A stretch of DNA of 9,479 bases from an uncultured Pelagibacterales bacterium (lineage in GTDB: Bacteria > Pseudomonadota > Alphaproteobacteria > Pelagibacterales > Pelagibacteraceae): assembly GCA_913020625.1 (NCBI GenBank), contig CAJVZX010000027.1, forward strand, positions 1 to 9,479. The letters are read 5' to 3'. The stretch's first letter is position 1, and every line of letters starts with the position of its first letter. This document shows positions 1-6,533 of this stretch, piece after piece. A program made the position numbers and the translations under genes. The notes under the pieces are model-generated. The model was not told the origin of the DNA and ran no database searches. It saw only the letters and a list, made by a program, of their open reading frames with translations.

Positions 1-437
1 CTTCTAACATAATTAGTGATTTAAGTTATAAAAATATTGATCATAAAGGCAATATTTTTAACATAAATTCAAAAATCACAAAAATATTTGAAGATAAAGA
101 GGATTTAAATTTTATGGAGGTTGTAGTTGCAAGAATTTTTTTATTAGATGGAAGAGTAATAGAAATTTTTGCGGATAAAGCCATTTACAATACTATTAAT
201 TACAACACAGAATTTGTTGGTAATGTTCATGTTGTTGAAGATGAAAATAAAATAACTTCAAATAATTTAGATTTTATTTTTGATAAAAACTTAATTACTA
301 TTTATAATAATGTTAAATATAAAGGATATAATAAATTTCTTACGGCGGATAAGGTAGATATAAATTTATTAAATCATAAAGTTAATGTTTATATGTATGA
401 TAAAATGAGTAAAGTAAAAGCAAATCTTAGAAATTAA
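1..437 (+). CDS. lptC: LPS export periplasmic protein LptC, C-terminal part (5' truncated by window edge)
   Basis: The reading frame is open from base 3 with no stop back to the window edge, giving about 144 residues; the true start and the expected N-terminal membrane anchor lie upstream. LptC belongs to the Lpt bridge: anchored in the inner membrane, it takes LPS from LptB2FG and passes it to LptA. Visible features fit the LptC beta-jellyroll: an early LSYKN-like strand followed by a Gly-Asn turn, then FADKAIYN, a GNVHV strand, ITSNNL, an NNVKYK strand, TADKVDINL, and a short hydrophilic end. The spacing of the ADKA, G-V-V and ITS elements resembles E. coli LptC more than LptA, and no LptA-like C-terminus is seen. 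The stop lies 1 nt before lptB, which supports an Lpt role. LptA shares the fold, so it is the main alternative. Confidence 0.78.
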   Translation, partial: SNIISDLSYKNIDHKGNIFNINSKITKIFEDKEDLNFMEVVVARIFLLDGRVIEIFADKAIYNTINYNTEFVGNVHVVEDENKITSNNLDFIFDKNLITIYNNVKYKGYNKFLTADKVDINLLNHKVNVYMYDKMSKVKANLRN

Positions 438-438
438 T

Positions 439-1209
439 ATGGAATCTAGAAAAAGTTTTAGAATATTAAAGTTTAAAAAATCTAAACCAGTTTTAAAAAT
501 AAGTGGAATTTCAAAATCTTATGGACATAGATTGGTTTTAAAAAAAATTAATTTTGAATTACATAAATCGGAAATTTTTGGTGTACTAGGACCAAACGGA
601 TGTGGAAAAACAACTATTTTTAATTCAATAATGGGAATATGTAGAATAAATGAAGGAAATATTTTTGTAAATAATATAAAAATAAACAATCTTCCAATTC
701 ATGAAAGAGCAACAAAATTTAGAATAGGATATATTCCTCAAAACTCAGCAGTTTTTTTAGGATTAACATGTGAAGAAAATATTAGAGCTATTGCAGAAGT
801 TAAAATTAAAGAAAAATCTTTACAAGAAAATAAAATACAAGAACTGTTATCTGATTTTAATTTAGAATATTTAAAAAATATTAAAGCAATAAATTTATCA
901 GGAGGTGAAAAAAAACGACTCTGTATTTCAATGGCCCTTGTAAGCAATCCACAAATACTTTTAATGGACGAACCTTTTGCGGCATTAGATTTAATTACTA
1001 TAGATATGATAAAAAAAATAATTGTAAGTTTACAAAAAAAATTAATATCAGTAATAGTTACTGACCATAATGCAAAAGATTTAATGAATGTTTCAGATAG
1101 GTGTATAATAATATCTAATGGAGAAGTAATTATTTCGGGAAATCCAAGAAAAATAATAAATGATCCCAAAGCCAGACAATTATATTTTGGCGAAAATTTT
1201 AGTATTTAA
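439..1209 (+). CDS. lptB: LPS export ABC transporter ATP-binding protein LptB
   Basis: This is the cytoplasmic ATPase that powers LPS extraction from the inner membrane with LptF/LptG. The protein has 256 residues, about 15 more than E. coli LptB because of a basic N-terminal extension (residues 1-17). All ABC motifs are present: Walker A GPNGCGKTT (51-59), Q-loop Gln101 in GYIPQ, signature LSGGE (153-157), Walker B ILLMDEP with catalytic Glu178, D-loop FAALD (180-184) and switch His210 in VTDHN. The GYIPQ, DEPFA.LD and TDHN blocks are typical of LptB rather than of other ABC ATPases. Differences from the common form are Cys55 for Ala in Walker A and KKRLCIS after the signature where RRRxEIA is usual. 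The ATG follows the preceding stop by 1 nt without a Shine-Dalgarno, suggesting coupled translation. lptA is not next to it. Confidence 0.93.
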   Translation: MESRKSFRILKFKKSKPVLKISGISKSYGHRLVLKKINFELHKSEIFGVLGPNGCGKTTIFNSIMGICRINEGNIFVNNIKINNLPIHERATKFRIGYIPQNSAVFLGLTCEENIRAIAEVKIKEKSLQENKIQELLSDFNLEYLKNIKAINLSGGEKKRLCISMALVSNPQILLMDEPFAALDLITIDMIKKIIVSLQKKLISVIVTDHNAKDLMNVSDRCIIISNGEVIISGNPRKIINDPKARQLYFGENFSI

Positions 1210-1220
1210 AATAAATTTTC

Positions 1221-2564
1221 ATGAAAATATATTCAATTGTTATTAAAAAAAAAATTAAGAGTTTTAAAAAAAGTTTATATGTTGATGGAGATAAATCAAT
1301 TAGTCATAGATTCTTTTTATTAGCAAGTCAGGCTTTTGGTATATCTAAAGCCAATGGTATTTTAGAATCAGAGGATGTGCTACACACAATAAATGCCCTA
1401 AAAAAACTTGGGGTAAAAATCGTAAAAAAAAACAATAAATATTTTGTTTATGGAAATGGATTAGGCTCATTTCATGTAAAAAAAAATTTAAAAGTTAATT
1501 GTGGGAATTCAGCTACTTTAGTCAGATTATTAATTGGACTGCTTGCACCTTATCCTAATAAATTTAAATTATTTGGAGATTATTCACTTAATAAAAGACC
1601 GATGACAAGAATAATAAATCCACTAAAAAAATTTGGAATGGAATTTTTTCCAAAAAATCAAACAACACTTCCACTGACTGTACAAGGGGCTGAGATTACA
1701 ATTCCTATTGAGTATGATGAAAAAATTGGATCTGCTCAAGTAAAAAGTTCAATTATATTGGCATCTTTAAATACTCCTGGAATTACAAAAATTAGAGAAT
1801 TTAAAAAATCAAGGGATCACACTGAAAACATGTTAAAACATGCTGGATTAAATTTAAAAATAAAAAAAAATAAAAAATATAATTTAATTTCCATAAAAGG
1901 ACTTACGGATTTTCGGGCGTTTAACTTATCTGTGCCCGGTGATATATCCTCTGCTGCGTTTATTATAGCCATCACTTTGTTAAATAAAAAATCAAAAATA
2001 AAAATCAAAAATGTAAGTCTTAATAATACTAGAATTGGATTTATTAAAATTCTTAAAAAAATGAATGCAAAAATTAAAATTATTAATCAAAAAAAGATAT
2101 CCGGTGAAAAAACGGGAGATATTATCGTAGCAAGTAGTAAACTAAAAAATATTAATTGTCCCAAATATTTGGTTCCAAGCACTATTGATGAATTTCCTGT
2201 TTTATTGGTTTTGGCTGCTGGTTCAATTGGAATTGCAACCTTTTCAGGTTTAACTGAATTAAACAAAAAAGAAAGCCCACGTTTAAATTTAATGAACAAA
2301 ATTTTAAATCAAATAGGAATTAAAACAGTGCTAAAAAAAGATACAATCAAAATTTATGGAAATCCAAATTTATCACTAAATAAATCTCATTACATTAATA
2401 CAATGTTTGATCATAGAATCGCTATGTCGGCTTTTTGTATTGGACAAATCTTTGGAGGTGAAATAACTATTTCTGATTGCCATTCTATATCCACTAGCTT
2501 TCCAAATTTTTTAAAAATAATGAAAAAAATAGGTGCTAAGTATGAAACTAAAAAAAAAAATTAA
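1221..2564 (+). CDS. aroA: 3-phosphoshikimate 1-carboxyvinyltransferase (EPSP synthase)
   Basis: It joins phosphoenolpyruvate to shikimate-3-phosphate, the sixth step of the shikimate pathway, in the cytoplasm. The 447-residue protein matches the class II (CP4-like) length and motif set. GDKSISHR (23-30) carries the substrate Lys25, Ser26 and Arg30; further motifs are SAQVKS (171-176), RDHTE (198-202), VPGD-SSAAF, TIDEFP with the catalytic Asp323, and DHRIAMS (397-403). The phosphate-loop motif reads GNSAT, with Ala98 where E. coli has Gly96. The motif usually written ESDRL or ETDRL is ESPRL (351-355): the active-site Glu and Arg remain but Asp is Pro. The start ATG has no Shine-Dalgarno and sits 11 nt after lptB. 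The 3' end overlaps cmk by 23 nt inside an 11-A tract. Function is well supported; kinetic behaviour is inference. Confidence 0.95.
   Translation: MKIYSIVIKKKIKSFKKSLYVDGDKSISHRFFLLASQAFGISKANGILESEDVLHTINALKKLGVKIVKKNNKYFVYGNGLGSFHVKKNLKVNCGNSATLVRLLIGLLAPYPNKFKLFGDYSLNKRPMTRIINPLKKFGMEFFPKNQTTLPLTVQGAEITIPIEYDEKIGSAQVKSSIILASLNTPGITKIREFKKSRDHTENMLKHAGLNLKIKKNKKYNLISIKGLTDFRAFNLSVPGDISSAAFIIAITLLNKKSKIKIKNVSLNNTRIGFIKILKKMNAKIKIINQKKISGEKTGDIIVASSKLKNINCPKYLVPSTIDEFPVLLVLAAGSIGIATFSGLTELNKKESPRLNLMNKILNQIGIKTVLKKDTIKIYGNPNLSLNKSHYINTMFDHRIAMSAFCIGQIFGGEITISDCHSISTSFPNFLKIMKKIGAKYETKKKN
1245..1254 (+). repeat. A10 homopolymer near the 5' end of aroA
   Basis: Ten consecutive A residues encode Lys codons 9-11 of AroA. 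A tract of this length can cause RNA polymerase slippage and is error-prone in sequencing. A second, longer tract closes the gene. Confidence 0.6.
2531..2535 (+). promoter_or_regulatory. Shine-Dalgarno-like site for cmk
   Basis: AGGTG ends 6 nt before the ATG at 2542, within the end of aroA. It is one of the few purine-rich Shine-Dalgarno matches in the window. It favours ATG 2542 over the in-frame GTG at 2533, which lies inside the site itself. Confidence 0.6.
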
Positions 2565-3213
2565 AATTGTTATTTCTGCTGATGGTGGCGCAGGCAGTGG
2601 AAAAACAACAGGTAGCAGATTAATTGCAAAAAAATTTGGCCTTGAATTACTTTCTTCAGGTCTTTTATATAGATATTGCGCATATAAATTACTTAAAAAA
2701 AATAAATTTAGAAATAAAAAAATTTTTCTTAAAAAAATTGTGAAAAAAATTACTAATAAAAAATTAAAAAATAAAAATCTTTATAATCCAGAAGTTACTG
2801 AATATACTTCAACAATAGCTAAGATTAAATTTGTTCGTGATCTACTTAGATCTTTTCAAGAAAACTTTGCAAAATCAGGAAAATGTATTTTGGAAGGAAG
2901 AGATATAGGAACAGTTATACTTCCTGGAGCAAAATCTGACTTAAAATTATTTTTCAAATGTTCTTTAAATACAAAGGCAAAAAGAAGATTTTTAGAATAT
3001 AAAAAAAATAATAAAAAAATTACCTTTAAACAGGTAAAAAATGCGCTTAAATTAAGAGATTTAGAAGATACAAAAAGAAAAATTAGCCCTTTACGACCGG
3101 CAAAAGGTGCAGTAATAGTGGACACCTCAAAAATAAACATTAAACAAATGAGTGCAAGATTATTTCATATTGTTTATGTTGCTTTGAAAAAAAAATATGG
3201 AAAAAGTTTATAG
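2542..3213 (+). CDS. cmk: Cytidylate (CMP/dCMP) kinase
   Basis: It phosphorylates CMP and dCMP with ATP for nucleotide recycling. ATG 2542 is chosen because it sits after an AGGTG site and gives the usual short lead before the P-loop; length is 223 residues, normal for the family. P-loop GGAGSGKTT (15-23) is followed by LLSSGLLYR (36-44), the CMP-site motif written LDSGAIYR in E. coli, so the Asp is Ser here. LEGRDIGTV (117-125) carries the conserved RD pair, and the lid motif RDLEDTKRKISPLRPA (from 172) carries Asp176 and Arg179. A DTS motif (194-196) precedes the C-terminal helix, as in other Cmks. The gene overlaps aroA by 23 nt and rpsA by 17 nt. cmk directly upstream of rpsA is a widely conserved proteobacterial pairing, which strengthens the call. 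Confidence 0.94.
   Translation: MKLKKKIKIVISADGGAGSGKTTGSRLIAKKFGLELLSSGLLYRYCAYKLLKKNKFRNKKIFLKKIVKKITNKKLKNKNLYNPEVTEYTSTIAKIKFVRDLLRSFQENFAKSGKCILEGRDIGTVILPGAKSDLKLFFKCSLNTKAKRRFLEYKKNNKKITFKQVKNALKLRDLEDTKRKISPLRPAKGAVIVDTSKINIKQMSARLFHIVYVALKKKYGKSL
2550..2560 (+). repeat. A11 homopolymer in the aroA/cmk overlap
   Basis: Eleven consecutive A residues are read as Lys codons in two frames: the last codons of aroA and codons 3-6 of cmk. Loss of one A would run aroA in frame into cmk. The tract is a candidate transcriptional slippage site and a candidate sequencing-error site. Confidence 0.65.
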
Positions 3214-4915
3214 AAATACAAATTTCCCTCAAATTAAAGAATTTGAAAAACTCCTAAATACAGAATTTTCCAAAACTAAAGCTGAAGAAGGGCAAATTGT
3301 TGAAGGTACAGTAACAAAAAAAACTGAAAAAGTCGTTTATGTAGATATCAAAAATGGAAAAAGTGAAGGTGTAATAGAATTGAGCGAATTAAAATTGCTT
3401 AAAGAAGATAACATTGAAATAGGATCAAAAATATTAGTCGTTATCGAAAAACTAGAAGATAAAAATGGTGAAATGATCATTAGTAGGGAAAAAGCAAAAA
3501 AATTAAAAATTTGGAATCTGTTAAAAAATTCATACGAAAAAAAGGAAGAGGTTGAGGGAAAAATTATTTCAAAAATTAAAGGTGGTTTTATAGTTGATGT
3601 CCAAGGCACGATGTGTTTTCTTCCTGGTTCTCAAGTTGATTTAATGCCCTTAAAGAATATTGACCACCTGATGAAAAAACCTCAACGTTTCATGATAGTA
3701 AAATGTGACAAGATAAGAGGCAATATTGTTTTAAGCAGAAGGGCGATTTTAGAAACTATGAGAAATGCAAGCAAAGATGAAATTATTAGTAAATATAAAG
3801 TAGGAGATATTGTTGAAGGTACCTGCAAAGGAACAACTACTTATGGAGTTTTTTTCGATATTGATGGTTTTGATTGTATGTGTCACATAAATGAAATTAG
3901 CTGGAGCAGAATTTCACATCCAGATGAATTGTTTACAATTGGACAAAAACAAAAGCTTAAAATAATTACAATTGATACTGAAAATAAAAAAATATCAGTA
4001 TCTGTGAAAATGCTTACGCAAGATCCTTTCGAAAAAAATATAAATAATTTTAAAATTGGCGAAACTTATACCGCCGAAGTAAAAAAAATAATGGATTATG
4101 GTTTGTTTCTTTCTTTAGAGGATGGTCTAGAGGGTCTATGTCATCAATCCGAACTTTCCCACTCTAAAAAAAACGTTTCCTCAAAAAAAATGTTCACAAT
4201 TTCACAGAAAATTCAAGTTATTGTTAAAGAAATAAATTTAGAAAAAAGAAGAATTTCTCTTTCTCATAAAGATACTATTGCAAATCCTTGGAAAGAATTT
4301 GAAAATAAATTTCCGGTAGGATCAAAAATATCAGGTAAAATAAAAAATATAACAGATTTTGGATTATTTGTTTCTTTAAAAGATTATGATCTAGAAGGTT
4401 TGGTACATTATAAAGATCTAAGTTATTCTGAAACGGAAAACGATCTTAAAAATTATAGTAAAAACCAAGATTTAAAACTAAAAATTTTAGAAATAGATTC
4501 GGAAAAAGAAAGAATAAGACTAGGGTTAAAACAGTTAATGCCTGATCCTTTAGAATACTTCAAAGGAAAATCTAAAAAAGATATAATTACGGTAACAGTT
4601 AAAGAAATTTCTGAAAATGCAATTAAAGTGTCTCCGGACGGTTGTGATATGAAATTTTTAATTAAAAAAGGTCAAATAGCTGTTGATAAACAGGACCAAA
4701 GAGTAACTAGATTTACCAAAGGTGATAGATTGGATGTAATGATTCAAGAATGTGATATAGAAAAAAGAAAGATATCATTATCCATTAAAATGCTAGAAGA
4801 AGAGGAAAATAAAACTGCAATTAAAAAATATGGCAGTGTAGATTCGGGTAAATCTTTACCATTTGCCGATCTTCCTTCGGCCTTAAAAAAGAAAAAAACT
4901 AACAAAGAAAAATAA
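3197..4915 (+). CDS. rpsA: 30S ribosomal protein S1
   Basis: S1 is the large RNA-binding protein of the 30S subunit that delivers and unfolds mRNA; it matters most for messages with weak Shine-Dalgarno sites, and most genes here have none. The 572 residues contain six S1 (OB-fold) repeats at roughly 31-98, 118-182, 203-270, 288-357, 374-444 and 460-530, each ending in a KISLS-type strand. Repeats 3-5 show the RNA-binding pattern YG-FF/DFGLFVSL followed by DG-x-C/H. Repeat 6 is the most divergent. Repeat 3 has DCMCH (Cys227, Cys229) where DGLLH is usual. The tail after 530 is charged and Lys-rich. The ATG overlaps cmk by 17 nt and follows an A-rich stretch without a Shine-Dalgarno. S1 autoregulates in E. 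coli; whether it does here cannot be seen. Confidence 0.97.
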   Translation: MEKVYRNTNFPQIKEFEKLLNTEFSKTKAEEGQIVEGTVTKKTEKVVYVDIKNGKSEGVIELSELKLLKEDNIEIGSKILVVIEKLEDKNGEMIISREKAKKLKIWNLLKNSYEKKEEVEGKIISKIKGGFIVDVQGTMCFLPGSQVDLMPLKNIDHLMKKPQRFMIVKCDKIRGNIVLSRRAILETMRNASKDEIISKYKVGDIVEGTCKGTTTYGVFFDIDGFDCMCHINEISWSRISHPDELFTIGQKQKLKIITIDTENKKISVSVKMLTQDPFEKNINNFKIGETYTAEVKKIMDYGLFLSLEDGLEGLCHQSELSHSKKNVSSKKMFTISQKIQVIVKEINLEKRRISLSHKDTIANPWKEFENKFPVGSKISGKIKNITDFGLFVSLKDYDLEGLVHYKDLSYSETENDLKNYSKNQDLKLKILEIDSEKERIRLGLKQLMPDPLEYFKGKSKKDIITVTVKEISENAIKVSPDGCDMKFLIKKGQIAVDKQDQRVTRFTKGDRLDVMIQECDIEKRKISLSIKMLEEEENKTAIKKYGSVDSGKSLPFADLPSALKKKKTNKEK

Positions 4916-4923
4916 AATTTGTT

Positions 4924-5226
4924 TTGAGCATTGTAAAAAGTAAAATACTTGATCAATTAACTGATAATTATCCAAATTTTTTAAGAAAGGACTTAGAAAA
5001 AGCTCTAAATTTAGTTCTTGATGAAATAGCTAGAGCATTATCAAAGCAACAAAATGTAGAAATTAGAGGATTTGGAACATTTAAAATCAAAAAACAGAGA
5101 GCTAGAATAGGAAGAAATCCAAAAGACGGATCAAGAATAGAAATACCTGCAAAAAATACTATCCAATGGAAAATGTCCAAACAATTGTTTAAACTTTTAA
5201 ATAATGAATCAAACAACAACAAATAA
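4924..5226 (+). CDS. ihfB: Integration host factor beta subunit (HU/IHF family)
   Basis: This DNA-bending nucleoid protein is expected to pair with an alpha subunit encoded elsewhere. The 100-residue product shows the HU/IHF fold: N-terminal helices beginning KSKILDQL, the EIRGFGTF strand (about 48-55), and the beta-arm with GRNPKDGSRIEIP, whose Pro intercalates between base pairs in IHF. RGFGTF and the position directly after rpsA favour IHF beta over HU. No ATG exists before the conserved helix. The best start is TTG 4924, 8 nt after the rpsA stop, giving an N-terminus about two residues longer than E. coli IHF beta. There is no Shine-Dalgarno, so translation probably depends on coupling to rpsA. 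The 3' end overlaps pyrF by 23 nt. Homodimeric HU-like behaviour is the alternative. Confidence 0.9.
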   Translation: MSIVKSKILDQLTDNYPNFLRKDLEKALNLVLDEIARALSKQQNVEIRGFGTFKIKKQRARIGRNPKDGSRIEIPAKNTIQWKMSKQLFKLLNNESNNNK

Positions 5227-5899
5227 AATTATTTTAGCTTTGGACACAAGCGATTTAAATTTTGCTATTGATATTGCAAAAAAAATAAAAAATAAAATTT
5301 TTACAATTAAGCTTGGACTAGAATTTTTTAATGCTCATGGAAAGAACGGAATAAAAAAATTTAATGATCTTGGTTTTAATAATATAATGCTAGATTTAAA
5401 GCTTAATGATATTGGAAATACCTGTTTTAAAGCAATTAAATCTCTTAATGGAATTAATTTTGAATATTTAACCATACATGCTCTAGGTGGCAAAAAAATG
5501 ATTTTAAAATGTAAAGAAGCAGCAAATGAAATCAATCAAAATATAAAAATACTTGCTGTAACTATTTTAACTTCTTTAGATGATGAAGATATAGGCTTAA
5601 TGGGAATAAAAAATAATATAAATGATTTAGTTGTAAAATTAGCAAAAAATTCTTCTGACGCACATGGTTATGTTTGTTCTGGCAATGAGGCTTTGGCTTT
5701 AAGAAAAATTATAGGTAAAGATAAAATAATATTTTGCCCTGGAATAAGAATGCCACAAGATAATAAAAATGATCAACAAAGAGTTATATCTCCAAAGCAA
5801 GCATTAAATAATGGTGCGAATAAAATTATTATGGGTAGAAGTTTATTAAGTGGTGATATAAGTAAAAATATTGAAAAAGTTATTAATTCTTTAAAATAA
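5204..5899 (+). CDS. pyrF: Orotidine 5'-phosphate decarboxylase
   Basis: It makes UMP from OMP, the last step of de novo pyrimidine synthesis. The 231-residue length is normal for the bacterial TIM-barrel form. The first strand reads IILALD (9-14). The charged Lys-Asp-Lys-Asp network is complete: Lys36 in KLGLE, then Asp64, Lys66 and Asp69 in LDLKLNDIGNT. In most homologues the last motif reads DLKFHDIPNT, so Asn replaces His and Gly replaces Pro here. HALGG (about 93-97), CPGIR (about 179-183) with a following DQQR, and a phosphate-binding Arg212 in MGRSL complete the signature. The ATG lies inside the end of ihfB, 23 nt of overlap, with no Shine-Dalgarno; no later Met precedes the conserved strand. 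trpF follows after 4 nt. Confidence 0.95.
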   Translation: MNQTTTNKIILALDTSDLNFAIDIAKKIKNKIFTIKLGLEFFNAHGKNGIKKFNDLGFNNIMLDLKLNDIGNTCFKAIKSLNGINFEYLTIHALGGKKMILKCKEAANEINQNIKILAVTILTSLDDEDIGLMGIKNNINDLVVKLAKNSSDAHGYVCSGNEALALRKIIGKDKIIFCPGIRMPQDNKNDQQRVISPKQALNNGANKIIMGRSLLSGDISKNIEKVINSLK

Positions 5900-5903
5900 A
5901 TAA

Positions 5904-6533
5904 ATGCCACTTGAAGCTAAAATTTGTGGTCTGAAAAAAAAAGAAGATATTATCCTTTCAATAAATAAGGGGGCTTCTTATTGTGGATTTATAGTTAATT
6001 ATCCAAAATCACATAGAAATATTAAAAGTAAACCTAGTTTGGCAAAACTAAACAGTATAAATAAAAAAAATTCAAAATTTGTAGCTGTTCTTGTAAATCC
6101 AACTAATAAAGATTTAATTAAAATAAAAGGTATAAAATTTGATTTTATTCAGCTTCATGGAAATGAAAGTATAAAACGAATTAAAGAAATTAAAAAAATA
6201 TGTAATATTAAAATAATCAAAACAATAAAGATAAAAGAAAAAAATGATGTAAAAAAATTTAATGATTATCTGCCTGTTGTTGATATGTTTTTATTCGATA
6301 GTTTTGGATTTGAAAAATCTAAATCATTCAACCATAATTGGTTAAAACATTTGTCTAAAAGAGGCTTTGCCTGGATGATGGCTGGAAATATAGGTGTCGA
6401 TAATTTAGAAAAAGTTGCTAAAATCACAAAAATTGTTGATGTTTCAGGAAATCTTGAAACAAATAAGAGTAAGGATAAAAAAAAAATTATAAATTTTTTA
6501 AATAAGGTCAAAGAAATAAATGATAGAAATTAA
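5904..6533 (+). CDS. trpF: Phosphoribosylanthranilate isomerase (divergent)
   Basis: It converts phosphoribosylanthranilate to CdRP, the third step from chorismate to tryptophan. The protein has 209 residues. The catalytic general base Cys8 sits in KICGL, and the general acid Asp132 in FLFDS; YPKSHRNI (33-40) and QLHG (83-86) match the family. Three usually strong phosphate-side motifs are changed. The GGTG-type loop after the catalytic Asp is replaced by a stretch ending NHNWL; AGGL is AGNI (160-163); and DVSSGVE is DVSGNLE (179-185). Identity rests on the catalytic pair, fold order and position immediately before trpB and trpA. The gene starts 4 nt after pyrF and overlaps trpB by 14 nt. Either a lineage-specific TrpF with altered phosphate binding or a drifting one is possible. 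Confidence 0.88.
   Translation: MPLEAKICGLKKKEDIILSINKGASYCGFIVNYPKSHRNIKSKPSLAKLNSINKKNSKFVAVLVNPTNKDLIKIKGIKFDFIQLHGNESIKRIKEIKKICNIKIIKTIKIKEKNDVKKFNDYLPVVDMFLFDSFGFEKSKSFNHNWLKHLSKRGFAWMMAGNIGVDNLEKVAKITKIVDVSGNLETNKSKDKKKIINFLNKVKEINDRN

Noticed and set aside
114..116. ATG as the start of the first gene
   Set aside because: The frame is open to base 3, and the residues before this Met match the first strands of the LptC jellyroll, so the Met is internal.
738..1169. Antisense reading frame of 143 codons on the minus strand opposite lptB
   Set aside because: It is the complement of well-conserved lptB coding sequence. Its Ile/Phe/Ser-rich product shows no family motif and is what AT-rich complement frames usually look like. 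The other minus-strand frames under aroA, cmk, rpsA, ihfB, pyrF, trpF, trpB and accD were rejected for the same reason.
2533..2535. GTG as the start of cmk
   Set aside because: It overlaps the AGGTG site that serves the ATG at 2542, and the ATG gives the usual short N-terminus before the P-loop.
2900..3196. Possible sigma70-like promoter for rpsA inside cmk
   Set aside because: In sequence this AT-rich, TATAAT-like and TTGACA-like hexamers are too common to support a call by eye.
4913..4930. Terminator between rpsA and ihfB
   Set aside because: The gap is 8 nt and shows no GC-rich inverted repeat.
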